A DNA stretch of 64,000 nt from the NCBI GenBank assembly GCA_026709505.1, contig JAPOSW010000094.1, forward strand, positions 1 to 64,000, read 5' to 3'. Each line of letters starts with the position of its first letter. Within the stretch, counting starts at the first letter, position 1. Below the pieces are notes generated by a model. The model was not told where the DNA came from. It was given only the letters and a program-made list of their open reading frames with translations, and ran no database searches. A program made the translations under genes and the position numbers. Source of the DNA: Gammaproteobacteria bacterium. Lineage in GTDB: Bacteria > Pseudomonadota > Gammaproteobacteria > Arenicellales > Poriferihabitantaceae. This document shows positions 1-13,466 of the stretch, one piece after another.

Positions 1-1
1 C

Positions 2-347
2 TGGAGCCCGCAGAGGGATTCGAACCCCCGACCTGCTGATTCTTACCCGCTACCGCTTTCACGGCCCGGACATTCTGCCCGGTTTGGGGTCTGGACTTTC
101 TCTTCACCATCCCTGTGGGAAATGCATCCCATGCAGGGCTAAGGTGGGCGGTGTAAAGCCTCTACACTCAATGTCGAAATACCGACATCTAGCACGGGAT
201 TGCCATTCGCCCTCCACAAGGATCTTGCAACTCTTGCAAAGGGGAGTCAGGTTTCCCCGTTTTAGCCGCCTCCACTTGAAGGGTTTCCCGTCCAAGGTGC
301 AATGTTCGTTTACAAATCAGCTGCTCTGCCAGCTGAGCTATGCGGGC
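2..347 (-). tRNA. tRNA-Thr(UGU), split by an intron; exons complement(312..347) and complement(2..41), CCA encoded
   Basis: Minus strand: GCCCGCATAGCTCAGCTGGCAGAGCAGCTGATTTGT | intron | AATCAGCAGGTCGGGGGTTCGAATCCCTCTGCGGGCTCCA. The 7-bp acceptor GCCCGCA/TGCGGGC, D-arm, anticodon stem GCTGA/TCAGC with loop TTTGTAA, T-arm GGTTCGAATCC and CCA all form. The joined exons give a 76-nt tRNA. Confidence 0.95.
42..311 (-). ncRNA. Group I self-splicing intron (IC3-like) in the tRNA-Thr anticodon loop, ~270 nt, no ORF
   Basis: 5' exon ends in U36 and the intron ends in G. P1 can form as UGU^AA/UUGCA with U.G at the splice site. Core strings GGGAAACC, GGGCGAATGGCAA, GTGTAGAGGCTTT...CCGCCCACCTTAG and ATGGTGAAGAGAAAGTCCAG parallel the Azoarcus tRNA-Ile intron. 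P7 GGCUUU/AAAGUC pairs. Confidence 0.92.
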
Positions 348-1215
348 CAGCTTGGCTAGGTCGAAGCCTGTCCAGAACAGTCGCCAACCATGCGTGGATT
401 GTATTCGGTTAATGCCGGATATTCAACCATCCCGCTTCACTTTGCACAAGGTCGGGTCATCAGCACCCAACAGGCCCGGCATTGCAGCGCATTGACCGCA
501 TGATCGCTATCAGCGGCCGAACCGGTTCAAGAAAAGGTCCGCCCGGTGCAAAGCAGGCCTGAGGCCTGCACAACGCCCAAAGCCACACCCCGACGATCAA
601 CCTTGATGCCCGATGATGCGGCCCCCTTCAGGTCAATGCTGGATACGGTACTCGACACCATGTCCAGCACTGCCGTGAATGAATGATGGATACCAATGTA
701 GCCTTTCTCCACTACCATGCTCCCGCCACTCTTCATGACAGTCTCGCCGACAGATTGGCCTGGTTCCTGCAGTCAGGCCTGCTTCCCATGGACATGGCTG
801 GAGAGCGAGGATAAGCAACGCAGACAACATTCTGGTTTTACATCTTCTTGCCGGAAATGACCATAAATCAACACGGCATGTACGAATGCAGCATAGCACT
901 CTTGACCTGGGCGCTCCTGCCTCGCTGTTGTATGAATTGTGAATCCAAGAGGCCTTAATCATTGCGACCAAGCGCCGGGCGGCATAGGTTTTGCTTCAGT
1001 TGATTTACCGCAATATCGCATTGCGAAACGGGATGAAAGGGCCAGCACCTTGAAACAATGTGCTGCATTGGGGGGGTACAGGTTTCATATCTCCTTCAAT
1101 CAAAAAAACCTGTCTTGGTCAAAGGACTGTTTTGTTAGAATGGCCTAATCGCCTTTTCCCGGTCAAGCTGGATTGACGCCGTGCCACCGAGTGCTACTCA
1201 CTCCGGCTATTTTCT

Positions 1216-3335
<2,120 letters not shown>

Positions 3336-3640
3336 GATTGGGAAACAGTTCCGGTCATAAATCAATAGTCTTGCTGAAGCCGGAACAGTCATTTCGCGCC
3401 AGAAATTCAAGCATGCAGCGAAGTTGTGGGATAGAATAGCCTATCGGCCTTGTTTCCCATCCAATTTCGCCCAACCGTTGAAATTGGATGCTGGTTCCAC
3501 GTCATGCCCCTGTTCTTGCAAGGTCCCATCATTTCCAGTTACCGGCCGTGGCTGACACGGCATTTTAAGGGCCCGGCGCAGGATTATCGAATACAATCGC
3601 CGTTGGTCTTGTGATTAACCATATTGCATGGAACATTCCA

Positions 3641-4903
3641 ATGTTTGACAAAAATCTGACTATTGAACAACTCGACCCGGAACTCTGGGAAGCCCTAGAG
3701 AACGAGAAAAGCCGCCAAGAAAACCATATAGAACTAATCGCCTCGGAAAACTTTGTCAGTCCTCGTGTGCTGTCCATACAGGGATCCGTGCTGACCAACA
3801 AGTATGCAGAGGGCTATCCCGGCAAACGTTATTACGGTGGATGCGAGCACGTTGATGTCGCAGAATCGCTGGCTATCGAACGGGCGAAAAAACTGTTTGA
3901 CGCAGATTATGCCAATGTACAGCCACACTCGGGATCTTCTGCCAATGCGGCTGTCTACATGGCCCTACTGGAACCTGGCGATACAATTCTCGGCATGAGC
4001 CTGGCCCATGGCGGACACCTGACCCATGGAGCAACGGTTAATTTTTCCGGAAAAATCTACAATGCCGTTCAGTATGGCCTGGACTCACGAACCGGCCTGG
4101 TTGACTACGATCAGGTTGAGGAACTGGCCGAGAAGCATCGTCCGAAAATGATCGTGGCTGGATTTTCTGCGTATTCACGGGTCATGGACTGGACACGATT
4201 TCGTCAAATTGCCGACCGGCTCGGCGCATATCTGTTTGTCGACATGGCCCATGTTGCCGGACTGGTAGCCGCAGGCCTCTACCCCAATCCTGTTTCGATC
4301 GCTGATGTAACCACCACCACCACCCACAAGACACTCAGGGGAGCTCGCGGGGGCATGATTCTGGCCAGAGCCAATGAAGAAATAACCAGGAAACTGAACT
4401 CTCTCGTTTTCCCCGGAACTCAGGGCGGACCGCTGATGCATGCGATCGCAGCCAAGGCGATGGCGTTTCAGGAAGCCTTGGACCCGTCTTTCATCACCTA
4501 TCAGCAAAACACGCTTGACAATGCCAAGGCGATGGTTGAAGAGTTTCAGGCACGGAGCTACAAAATTGTATCGGGAGGAACCGACAATCACCTGTTTCTG
4601 CTTGACCTGATTGACAAGGATATCACCGGCAAGGATGGCGATGCTGCGTGTGGACGATCCAATATCACGCTCAACAAGAACTCGGTTCCGAACGATCCCC
4701 GTTCTCCGTTTGTCACCAGTGGCCTGCGGATGGGCACTCCGGCAATCACGACCCGAGGATTCGGGATCGCTGAAGCACGCGATGTGGCTGGCTGGATCTG
4801 TGATATTCTCAATGATCTTGGCAATTCATCTGTTGAGAAGGCGGTCAAGGAAAAGGTAATTGATGTCTGTTCCAGGTTCCCCCTCTACAAGGGCATCCTG
4901 TAA
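3641..4903 (+). CDS. glyA: Serine hydroxymethyltransferase
   Basis: [55 protein letters not shown] open from 3611, start at MFDKNLT preferred. Confidence 0.97.
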   Translation: MFDKNLTIEQLDPELWEALENEKSRQENHIELIASENFVSPRVLSIQGSVLTNKYAEGYPGKRYYGGCEHVDVAESLAIERAKKLFDADYANVQPHSGSSANAAVYMALLEPGDTILGMSLAHGGHLTHGATVNFSGKIYNAVQYGLDSRTGLVDYDQVEELAEKHRPKMIVAGFSAYSRVMDWTRFRQIADRLGAYLFVDMAHVAGLVAAGLYPNPVSIADVTTTTTHKTLRGARGGMILARANEEITRKLNSLVFPGTQGGPLMHAIAAKAMAFQEALDPSFITYQQNTLDNAKAMVEEFQARSYKIVSGGTDNHLFLLDLIDKDITGKDGDAACGRSNITLNKNSVPNDPRSPFVTSGLRMGTPAITTRGFGIAEARDVAGWICDILNDLGNSSVEKAVKEKVIDVCSRFPLYKGIL

Positions 4904-4973
4904 TCATCTGTTGCTGGATTCTGACAAGTGACTGCCCTTAGTGCTAACCCGATGAATTTCACAAGGTGACACA

Positions 4974-5477
4974 ATGAAAATGCTCGATAGCTCAACCTGT
5001 TCCTTACCACTGGGCGAAATTCGTATCGTGATGGATGAAGGTTCCCTGGTTTTGCTGGATTTCGAGGAAAACGGGCAGCGAAGCCATAATCTCCTCATGA
5101 AACGATACGGGGAATATTCGTTAAGAGAGGTATCTTGCCCCAGGCAGGTTCGGAAGTCTCTTGACTCCTACTTTGCAGGAGAACTGGAGGTTTTCGGCCA
5201 GATAAAAATGGATCCTTCAGGAACCCCTTTTCAGAGCACTGTATGGGATGCCTTGAAACGAATTCCTGCGGGTGAATCCTGGTCCTACAGCAAGCTTGCG
5301 AATGAGATTGGCAACCCCCGGGCTGCTCGTGCAGTGGGCAGTGCAAATGCCAGCAACCCAATTTCAATCATGATTCCCTGTCACCGGGTTATTACTCAAA
5401 ACGGGCGGCTTTCAGGGTATGCCGGGGGGACCAGCCGTCAGCGCTGGTTACTGCAGCATGAGGGCGCGTTAGCCTAA
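4974..5477 (+). CDS. ogt: Methylated-DNA--protein-cysteine methyltransferase
   Basis: GTPFQSTVWDALKRIPAGESWSYSKLA...RAVGSANASNPISIMIPCHRVI; PCHRV active-site motif. Confidence 0.93.
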   Translation: MKMLDSSTCSLPLGEIRIVMDEGSLVLLDFEENGQRSHNLLMKRYGEYSLREVSCPRQVRKSLDSYFAGELEVFGQIKMDPSGTPFQSTVWDALKRIPAGESWSYSKLANEIGNPRAARAVGSANASNPISIMIPCHRVITQNGRLSGYAGGTSRQRWLLQHEGALA

Positions 5478-6653
5478 CAGCTTTGGTGCAAAGCCGATAC
5501 TGCTTCAGCCCTGTTCCAGAAACGGGGCTTGTGTAGGAAAACTTCAGTTTGACTGCTGTGCATCAACTTGATGGTTCTAACTTTGGTTCTCCAGATACGG
5601 GGCCGACCGACCGCAACGATGCAGCAACATTCCTTGATTGACTTGCCAGCAAGACGAGTTCGGTAAAGAGTGCCTACGCTACTGATTTACAAGTTTTCTT
5701 CACTGGTCTCGGCCCGTCTCTACGCATAGCTCAGCGAACTTAACCGGAAGGCTGCGACCCACTTCTCCCTGTTCGATTTCTTTTGCACAGGAGAGACAGG
5801 TTTGTCACGCATTTTCGGTGGGTTGGCGGATCCGAATGGTGCACATGGGCAAGGCGATAAGTTTCCTCGCCTGTTTCTCGATGAGGTTCGGAGAGCAGCC
5901 CGATCAGGTAAGAGACTATCTGAACTGTCTACAAAAATCCGGCACGCATGCGTGGCTCGTCTATCTGAGTGGCGACGAGCAACTCCGGACCCTGCCAATT
6001 GACTTGGAGAATCGGATGCGGTGCCCAACCCTGCCCTTCAGAGGCAACGAGTTTGCCGAATAGCTACCGAGATTTCCGATGAGTTGAAACGAACTGGTGA
6101 ATTCAAAGACAACTGGATTGATTGGCTTGCGCAGATCAATTATATAAGTTGAGTAAGTTCACTGGCTTGTTCTCCTGTTGCGCCCAACTGTATCTTGATT
6201 CCGGACGCTCCCGGAATTAATCAGGTTCTGCAGAACGTTCTTGCTCGAGCACCTTTCCTCCACGCAAATCCTTGGTACTGAGAATATCTGCCCGGCATCA
6301 CTGAAGGAAAGTTCAATAAGATCAGATGCGAGGCATAAAGCAACAGGCTTCGCATTCGCAAAAGCCCCCATGCGGAACTTGTGGATTTTGATGGCATTAG
6401 TCCCTACTCACCCTTACCGGGAAGGACCTTATACCTTGCTCGACCTTGCTTGAGATGGAACCTCATCCACTAGTATCTCGTTCTAAAGCCAGAATCCCTT
6501 GATGCAATAGCATGCCAGACATGCAATTGAGTAAACATCTGCAGTAAAGCTTGTTAGTATTTTTGATAAATTTCTGACAGAATAACCGAATGACCACACT
6601 TCCCAAATGCGTTTTGCTGACCTGGCATTTTCCCTGAGGCGCATACAACTGTC

Positions 6654-7055
6654 ATGCTGGCAGAACGAACGTTTTGGGAGAAGGCAACCGCTATTCACGT
6701 CTTCTGCCGCCAAGCATGCAGCCGCGGCGAGCACATGTCAAGACACTGGCATGATCTGGTTCGTCTTGATGAATCTGGTATAGCAACAACTGCACTGGCT
6801 GACCGCGCACTTGCGCTCTCGGTAGCACGTCATAAAGCGATTTTCCTCTCTGAAAATGATGCCGACGGAGAGCGGATCGACTACGAGGCAGCAGTTTCTG
6901 GCAGGTTGCAGCTCGTACCCTCAGGTGCCGCCCGTTCGGTGCTCGCCAGTGATTACGCTAAGATGCTGGCCGATGGCATGTTGCTTGACGAGAACGAAAC
7001 GTTCGATTCACTTGTGGAGCGATGCGCTGCTATAGAGGCAAAAGCGAACAATTAA
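6654..7055 (+). pseudogene. C-terminal fragment of an AbiEii-type nucleotidyltransferase toxin (type IV TA)
   Basis: ERTFWEKATAIHVFCRQ...MSRHWHDLVRLDESGIATTALADRALALSVARHKA...DYEAAVSGRLQLVPSGAARSVLASDYAKML resembles the AbiEii/DUF1814 C-terminus as remembered; N-terminal nucleotidyltransferase part absent, in-frame stop just upstream. Confidence 0.7.
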
Positions 7056-7142
7056 TGACACCCCCCCCCTGTTCTGTGCCATCCCTGTTTTAATTGGTCG
7101 GGATATGGGCAGATACAGGGAAATTAGATGCCATGCGTTTGA

Positions 7143-7229
7143 TGGTACCGAGGAAAGGACTTGAACCTTCACGGGCTAATGCCCACTAGCACCTGAAGCT
7201 AGCGCGTCTACCAATTCCGCCACCTCGGC
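7143..7229 (-). tRNA. tRNA-Leu(CAG), CCA encoded
   Basis: GCCGAGGTGGCGGAATTGGTAGACGCGCTAGCTTCAGGTGCTAGTGGGCATTAGCCCGTGAAGGTTCAAGTCCTTTCCTCGGTACCA: long variable arm, anticodon loop TTCAGGT. Confidence 0.95.
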
Positions 7230-7507
7230 ATGGATTTGGTGCAATGTCTCAGCACTGAACTGAAGATGCCTATTGTAATCATCACCAACGAAATTTAACA
7301 GTGGCTAAACGCAAATATCTACTCGATACATTGCAAGTCCGCAAATTAGTCCTGATTTGGACGGACAATGGAATCACGAAACCGGGCCTTTGCGATACAA
7401 TCTACACAATGCTTCACCTGCAACATGCCGGTCTCTCGAGTCCACTCCGAAATCCTTCCAGCCTAGGCCTTCCGGCATATGGCGAATGCTCATAATTTAG
7501 ACTGCTT

Positions 7508-8116
7508 ATGGAATACTACGATCAAATCTTCAAGCTAATCCAGATCGTGTTTGTTGATCTTGTTCTAGCCGGAGACAATGCGATTGTGATTGGAATGGTA
7601 GCCGGAAGATTCCAGCCCGAATACCGACGAAAAGTCATATTTTACGGTGTCGGTGTAGCCGTAGTCCTGAGAATCGTGTTTGCATTGATAACAGTTCAAT
7701 TGCTGCAAATTCTGGGATTGCTTTTGGTCGGGGGATTGCTTCTGCTGTGGGTATGCTGGAAGCTATGGCGGGATTTGAGAGAGGCAGCGCACACGGCAGT
7801 TCCTGAAACTCAAGCTGAAGCTCCCATGGCGGAGAACCCCTCCATGCTCTCGGCAATTGGCTATATCGTGGTCGCCGACATATCAATGTCCCTCGATAAT
7901 GTTCTGGCCGTTGCAGGCATCGCTGAAGGCCATACGGCAATACTGGTTTTCGGGCTTGCGCTATCCGTAGTTCTGATGATGGTTGCAGCGACTCTGATCG
8001 CCGAATTCCTGCAAAAGCGCAAGTGGATCGGCTATGTCGGCCTTGCAATCATATTCTATGTTGCAGTCAAGATGATATACGATGGCTCCTTGCAGGTATA
8101 TCCTCTGTTGGCTTGA
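7508..8116 (+). CDS. TerC/YjbE-family integral membrane protein
   Basis: FVDLVLAGDNAIVIGM, YIVVADISMSLDNVLAVAG; multiple TM segments. Confidence 0.88.
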   Translation: MEYYDQIFKLIQIVFVDLVLAGDNAIVIGMVAGRFQPEYRRKVIFYGVGVAVVLRIVFALITVQLLQILGLLLVGGLLLLWVCWKLWRDLREAAHTAVPETQAEAPMAENPSMLSAIGYIVVADISMSLDNVLAVAGIAEGHTAILVFGLALSVVLMMVAATLIAEFLQKRKWIGYVGLAIIFYVAVKMIYDGSLQVYPLLA

Positions 8117-8312
8117 TCGCATCTCAACAGGGGCTTGGGCCTGCAAGAAATAGATCCGCTATCGATTCGTCAAATCATTGGGCTGATTGAAACAAGGCAC
8201 CCTGCAAGTCTTTGCCAGATTCCAGTAACCCTCCTTGGTGATGACTTGCAGTCACTGCACATTGAGCTATCCAGTACATTATTGTGAGCCAGGTACCCTG
8301 AACAGATTCCTG

Positions 8313-9488
8313 CTAGGCCGATTGCTCAAGCATGGTGAAAACTGGCAGCGTACCGCTCTCGAGAAATTTCAGAAATGCGCCGCCACCCGTCGAAATACAG
8401 GATATGCCATCAGCCAGATCATTCTGCTCAATGGCCGCAAGGGTCTCACCACCACCGGCAACGGAATAACTTCCTGACGCATAAATAGCTCGGCCAATCT
8501 CCCGGGTGCCATGAGAAAAAGCCTCAAACTCGAACACTCCCAAGGGACCGTTCCAGACTATGGTCTGGGATGCGCTGATTGCATTTCGGTATTTTTCGCA
8601 AGTCATCGGTCCGATGTCAAGAACCATGTCACCCGATTCAATATCCGAAACAGGCTTGATCTCGAACGCGGCATCAGCTGCAAAGCGGTCTGCAACAACA
8701 ACATCAACAGGAAGCAGAATATTTTTTTCGAGATGCCTGGCCGATTCAATCAGGCTAGCAGAAAATTCCACCAGACCTGGCTCATAAACCGAATCTCCGA
8801 CATCCAATCCAGCTGCCGCCAGAAAAGTATTGGCAATGCCGCCACCCGGTATCAAGATGTCGACCCTCTTCATCATGCTCTCCAGCAGCATCAGCTTGGT
8901 CGAGACCTTGGAGCCGCCGATGATTGCAACCATGGGCCTTGATGGATTTTCGAAGACCCTGGAGAGCGCTTCGACCTCAGCGACAAGCAATGGACCGGCA
9001 CAGGCCTCTTTGGCAAACAAGCCGATTCCGTATGTTGACGACTGCACTCGATGGGCAGCACCAAATGCATCCATCACAAACACGTCGCACAAGGATGCAT
9101 ATCGCTGGCTCAGTGACTCCCGATTTTCCGATTCACCCTCATTGAACCGAATGTTTTCAAACAACACAACCTGTCCATTTTCTAGTTTCGGTTCTTTCGA
9201 CAGATAATCGCTAATCAGCGGAACCTCTTGGCCAAGAACATCGGACAAGATATCGGCAACCAGATTCAGGGAATATCTCTTGGTGAACTGGCCTTCGACA
9301 GGCCGCCCCAAGTGTGATGCCAGCATTACTTTTGCGCCAGCCTCGGAGGCTTTGCGGATAGTTGGCAATGACAGGTCGATACGCGCCTTCGACATTACCC
9401 TGCCCTCCTTGACCGGAACATTCAGGTCTAGCCGAATCAGGACCCTCTTTCCGCGCAGTTCAAGATCATCGAGTGTTTTGCACTTCAT
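8313..9488 (-). CDS. pgk: Phosphoglycerate kinase
   Basis: KRVLIRLDLNVPVKEGRV, VMLASHLGRP, AIIGGSKVSTK, GGGIANTFL, SVAGGGETLAAI; likely start MKCKTL within ORF 8313..9578. Confidence 0.97.
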   Translation of the reverse strand: MKCKTLDDLELRGKRVLIRLDLNVPVKEGRVMSKARIDLSLPTIRKASEAGAKVMLASHLGRPVEGQFTKRYSLNLVADILSDVLGQEVPLISDYLSKEPKLENGQVVLFENIRFNEGESENRESLSQRYASLCDVFVMDAFGAAHRVQSSTYGIGLFAKEACAGPLLVAEVEALSRVFENPSRPMVAIIGGSKVSTKLMLLESMMKRVDILIPGGGIANTFLAAAGLDVGDSVYEPGLVEFSASLIESARHLEKNILLPVDVVVADRFAADAAFEIKPVSDIESGDMVLDIGPMTCEKYRNAISASQTIVWNGPLGVFEFEAFSHGTREIGRAIYASGSYSVAGGGETLAAIEQNDLADGISCISTGGGAFLKFLESGTLPVFTMLEQSA

Positions 9489-9570
9489 GCCTTGTGAAGC
9501 TTGCAGAGCGGTTATCGTATGGGCATTCTCTCGCTGGCGTAAGCCTGAACCCGATGTGCCCGCAGATGAC

Positions 9571-10569
9571 TCAAGCATTCATCAAGGCCATCGTTGTATC
9601 AAGCATGCGGTTTGAGAATCCCCATTCATTGTCATACCAGGAACAAACCTTGACCAGGGTTCCCTCGGTCACCCGGGTCATGCCGGCATCCACGGTTGAT
9701 GAAGCTGGCGCATGATTAAAATCCGAAGATACCAATGGTTCATCGGTGTAATCCAGAATCTTGCCGTCAGCGGCATCTTTCAAAATCCCATTAATCTCTT
9801 CGACTGTTGTAGCGCGTGATGCAGCAAACGTCAAATCAACCACGGATACATTAATTGTTGGCACCCGAATCGAAAACCCGTCCAGCTTGCCATTCAGCTC
9901 AGGCAGGACTAGGCCGACCGCAGCGGCCGCACCGGTTTTGGTGGGTATCATGGAACTGGTTGCCGATCGCGCCCTTCTTAAATCACTGTGATAGACGTCA
10001 TTCAGGACCTGATCGTTGGTATAGGCATGAATGGTATTCATAAGACCATGAACGATGCCGACGGTATCGTTCAGTACTTTGGCCAGCGGCGCCAGGCAGT
10101 TAGTCGTACACGATGCATTGGAAATGATCGTATCGGATGGTTTCAACTGTTGGTGATTGACTCCGTATACCACTGTCGCATCGATGTCACTCCCGCCCGG
10201 AGCGGAAATGATGACTTTTCTGGACCCCGCTTCCAGATGGGCCTGGGCTTTTTCCCTGCTGGTAAACAGGCCGGTACATTCATAAACCACATCAACACCC
10301 AGCTCGCGCCACGGGAGCCTCGTTGGGTCACGCTCGGAAAGCACTCGAATCCTGTCGCCATTGATACACAAATCATCTCCATCCTTTTCAACCGTGCCTG
10401 CAAATCGACCGTGCGTCGTATCGTATCGGGTCAAGTGGGCGTTGACGTCAACACTGCCCAGATCATTGATGGCGACAATCTTGATATCCTGATTGCCCGA
10501 TTCATACCTGGCTCGAAGAATATTTCGGCCGATTCTTCCATAACCGTTTATCGCGGCGTTAATGGTCAT
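9571..10569 (-). CDS. gap: Glyceraldehyde-3-phosphate dehydrogenase, type I
   Basis: [45 protein letters not shown]. Confidence 0.97.
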   Translation of the reverse strand: MTINAAINGYGRIGRNILRARYESGNQDIKIVAINDLGSVDVNAHLTRYDTTHGRFAGTVEKDGDDLCINGDRIRVLSERDPTRLPWRELGVDVVYECTGLFTSREKAQAHLEAGSRKVIISAPGGSDIDATVVYGVNHQQLKPSDTIISNASCTTNCLAPLAKVLNDTVGIVHGLMNTIHAYTNDQVLNDVYHSDLRRARSATSSMIPTKTGAAAAVGLVLPELNGKLDGFSIRVPTINVSVVDLTFAASRATTVEEINGILKDAADGKILDYTDEPLVSSDFNHAPASSTVDAGMTRVTEGTLVKVCSWYDNEWGFSNRMLDTTMALMNA

Positions 10570-10690
10570 TGTTTACTCCGTATTAAAAAAGGGGAGTTGT
10601 TCCCGTGAATTGCTGCAATGGCATGCAGACTTGATTTCTATCTGCCTCAAGCCAATTTGGCATCAGTTTGGACTTATCATGCTTACGACA

Positions 10691-12700
10691 CTATTTCTGG
10701 CGGTTTGCCATCTGCCGCCTGACTGCCTGGACAACAGTATCTACCGTCATTCCGAAATGCTCAAAAACATCATTGCCTGGCGCCGACTCGCCAAATGTTT
10801 CAATGCCGACCACTGCTCCATCCAGCCCGACATATTCAGTCCATAAAGCCCCGACTCCGGCCTCCACTGCCACTCTGCGTCTTACCGACGATGGCAGCAC
10901 GGATTCCCGGTATTCAGCGCCTTGCTCCGAAAACCGATCAGTCGATGGCATCGAGACAACCCTCACCTTGATATCGGTCAATTCCCGAGCTGCGCTCATG
11001 GCGAGATCGACTTCTGAACCGGTCGCTATCACTATCACATCCGGTTCTCCCACGCAGTCACGGAGAATGTATCCGCCTTTCCTGATCAGAGATAACTGCT
11101 CGGATGTGCGTGCTTGATGCGGCACGGGTTGCCGCGAGAAGATTAGGCTGAACGGACATTCCGTTGACTCGCAAGCCTGTTGCCAGGCAACCATTGATTC
11201 AACTGCATCGCAAGGTCGCCAGACCGACATTCCAGGCATTAGACGAAGGGTTGCCGTCTGCTCGATGGCCTGATGCGTCGGTCCATCCTCTCCCAAGCCA
11301 ATCGAATCATGGGTAAACACGAAAATCGATGGCTGCTTCATCAATGCCGCCATGCGAAGCGCATTGCGGGCATATTCCGAAAACATCAGAAATGTTCCGC
11401 CATAGGGCTTGAATCCACCATACAGCGCGAAGCCGTTCATCACCGCAGCCATGCCGAACTCGCGAACGCCATAATAGATGTAGTTGCCCCCCCAATCCGA
11501 AGGCGTAACTGTCTGCGACCCTGACCATCGAGTGAGGTTTGATCCGGTCAGGTCGGCAGAACCCCCGATCAGTTCCGGAAGAATCGGGCCGATCGCTTCT
11601 AACGCAAGCAGCGACGCCTTTCTTGTTGCGACAGTTTCGGCCCTGCGATCAGCTTCATCGAGCATGGATTCACACAGTGAAAGCCAGTTACCAGGCAGCC
11701 TCTTGTTCTGACGGCGCATGAATTCTTCGGCAAGGTCCGGGTGAACCTGTCGATATCCGGAAAATTTTGCCTCCCAGTCACTCTCTGCCTGCCGGCCTTT
11801 TTCACAGCCATTCCAGGCATCGTAGATTGACTCGGGAACCTCAAACGGCAGATGCTTCCATCCAAGCTTGGCTCGGGCAAGCTCGACCTCCTGCTCGCCC
11901 AGCGGGGCACCATGGCTGGACTCCTTGCCCGACTTGTTGGGAGACCCGAATCCAATGACGGTCTTGCAGCAGATAAGAGATGGCCGTTGTTTTTCGTCCC
12001 TGGCTGCCTGAATGGCACTTGAAACAGCGTCTGGGTCGTGCCCATCAATATCCTTGATGACATGCCAGCCATAACTGTTAAAGCGAGCGGGAGTATCATC
12101 CGTAAACCAGCCCTGAATCTCGCCATCAATCGAGATGCCATTGTCGTCGTAGATTGCGATCAACTTGCCGAGCCCAAGGGTTCCGGCAAGCGAACATCCC
12201 TCATGCGATATACCCTCCATCAGACAGCCATCACCCGTAAAGACATAGGTATAGTGGTCTACGATATCAAACCCCTTGCGGTTGAAGGTCGATGCCAGAA
12301 TCCTCTCGGCAAGCGCCATGCCGACTGCATTGCAAATGCCCTGGCCAAGCGGTCCGGTCGTTGCCTCAACACCGGGCGTATAGCCATATTCGGGATGACC
12401 GGGTGTTTTCGAATGCAGTTGCCGAAAACACTTGATTTCTTCGATATCAAGGTCATAGCCCGTCAAATGCAGCAGCGAATAAAGGAGCATTGAGCCATGG
12501 CCATTAGACAGCACAAAGCGGTCCCGGTTGACCCACTGGGGATTGCTGGGATTGTGAATGAAAAAGTCCGACCACAGTACCTCAGCGATATCGGCCATGC
12601 CCATGGGGGCGCCCGGATGACCGGAATTTGCACGTTGCACGGCATCCATGCTGAGTGCACGGATCGCATTAGCCTTGGCTCGGCGGGTAATTTCAGTCAT
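10691..12700 (-). CDS. tkt: Transketolase
   Basis: 669 aa; [43 protein letters not shown]; full-length. Confidence 0.97.
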   Translation of the reverse strand: MTEITRRAKANAIRALSMDAVQRANSGHPGAPMGMADIAEVLWSDFFIHNPSNPQWVNRDRFVLSNGHGSMLLYSLLHLTGYDLDIEEIKCFRQLHSKTPGHPEYGYTPGVEATTGPLGQGICNAVGMALAERILASTFNRKGFDIVDHYTYVFTGDGCLMEGISHEGCSLAGTLGLGKLIAIYDDNGISIDGEIQGWFTDDTPARFNSYGWHVIKDIDGHDPDAVSSAIQAARDEKQRPSLICCKTVIGFGSPNKSGKESSHGAPLGEQEVELARAKLGWKHLPFEVPESIYDAWNGCEKGRQAESDWEAKFSGYRQVHPDLAEEFMRRQNKRLPGNWLSLCESMLDEADRRAETVATRKASLLALEAIGPILPELIGGSADLTGSNLTRWSGSQTVTPSDWGGNYIYYGVREFGMAAVMNGFALYGGFKPYGGTFLMFSEYARNALRMAALMKQPSIFVFTHDSIGLGEDGPTHQAIEQTATLRLMPGMSVWRPCDAVESMVAWQQACESTECPFSLIFSRQPVPHQARTSEQLSLIRKGGYILRDCVGEPDVIVIATGSEVDLAMSAARELTDIKVRVVSMPSTDRFSEQGAEYRESVLPSSVRRRVAVEAGVGALWTEYVGLDGAVVGIETFGESAPGNDVFEHFGMTVDTVVQAVRRQMANRQK

Positions 12701-13466
12701 TAATTCATCTTTTGCAACAATGATCCATGTGTTGTATTAGACGAACATAGTCATTCGGATGAAAGCAATAAATTTGTACCAAGGCAAGATACAGGCAAAT
12801 GGCTTATTCAAGGAGAATAAACAGACTGCGATTATAATCCGAATTGTCTTCTGAAGAAGATATCTTTTCAGACGGCCTCATTGCCAAAACTCCCCTTGTC
12901 CTCGACATCACCGTCGGCGCATCCTCTCCGGCCATGCCAGGCGATGGAACGTCGAAGACCGGTAAGGCAGTTCTCCAGTGACTGAACTCACGAAACAAGG
13001 CATTTCCACCCAGCACTTATAAAACCGCATGTCCCGAAATACCGTCATTTTCAGCCAGAGTCATTCTCATGGTCTCGCACATCAAGAGATTACTGCCTTA
13101 AAACAATTAGGCCGCATCAATACTGCGATGGCATCATGGCGAGCATAAGGAGCATCAATCGCGAGTCTGCCCGAAACATTTCATGTGCCTCCCTGTACCG
13201 AAAGAAGACGTTAATCGGTCGTTTTTTGTTCACAATCATGCGATTTCCAGATATTTTTGCCGCTGTCGCAAAAAGACATTGTTCGCTGTGATGCATCCAG
13301 TCACTTGCTTCAGGAAAGGTACTGATCATCCATCATAAAAAACCAAAAATCCCATACCGAGTTTTGTGCTTGTGCACCGACTGTCCTTAATAAATCCACA
13401 GCTCCGAAAACCCATCCTTCAGGGCAGGGAACCGTCCCGACCATCGAGAGTTCAGACTAGGGAGTA

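Noticed and set aside
42-311. RNase P-like string (GAGAAAGTCC) in the intron
   Set aside because: It falls in the P7 3' strand/J8-7 context of a group I intron and the flanks are tRNA exons; no RNase P P4 architecture.
84-359. ORFs 84..359 (+) and 104..295 (-) at the left edge
   Set aside because: They lie across the group I intron and tRNA-Thr gene; the RNA structure explains the sequence and neither protein is recognisable.
7061-7069. C9 homopolymer as a phase-variation tract
   Set aside because: It lies after the stop of a truncated toxin fragment and within no intact gene or clear promoter.
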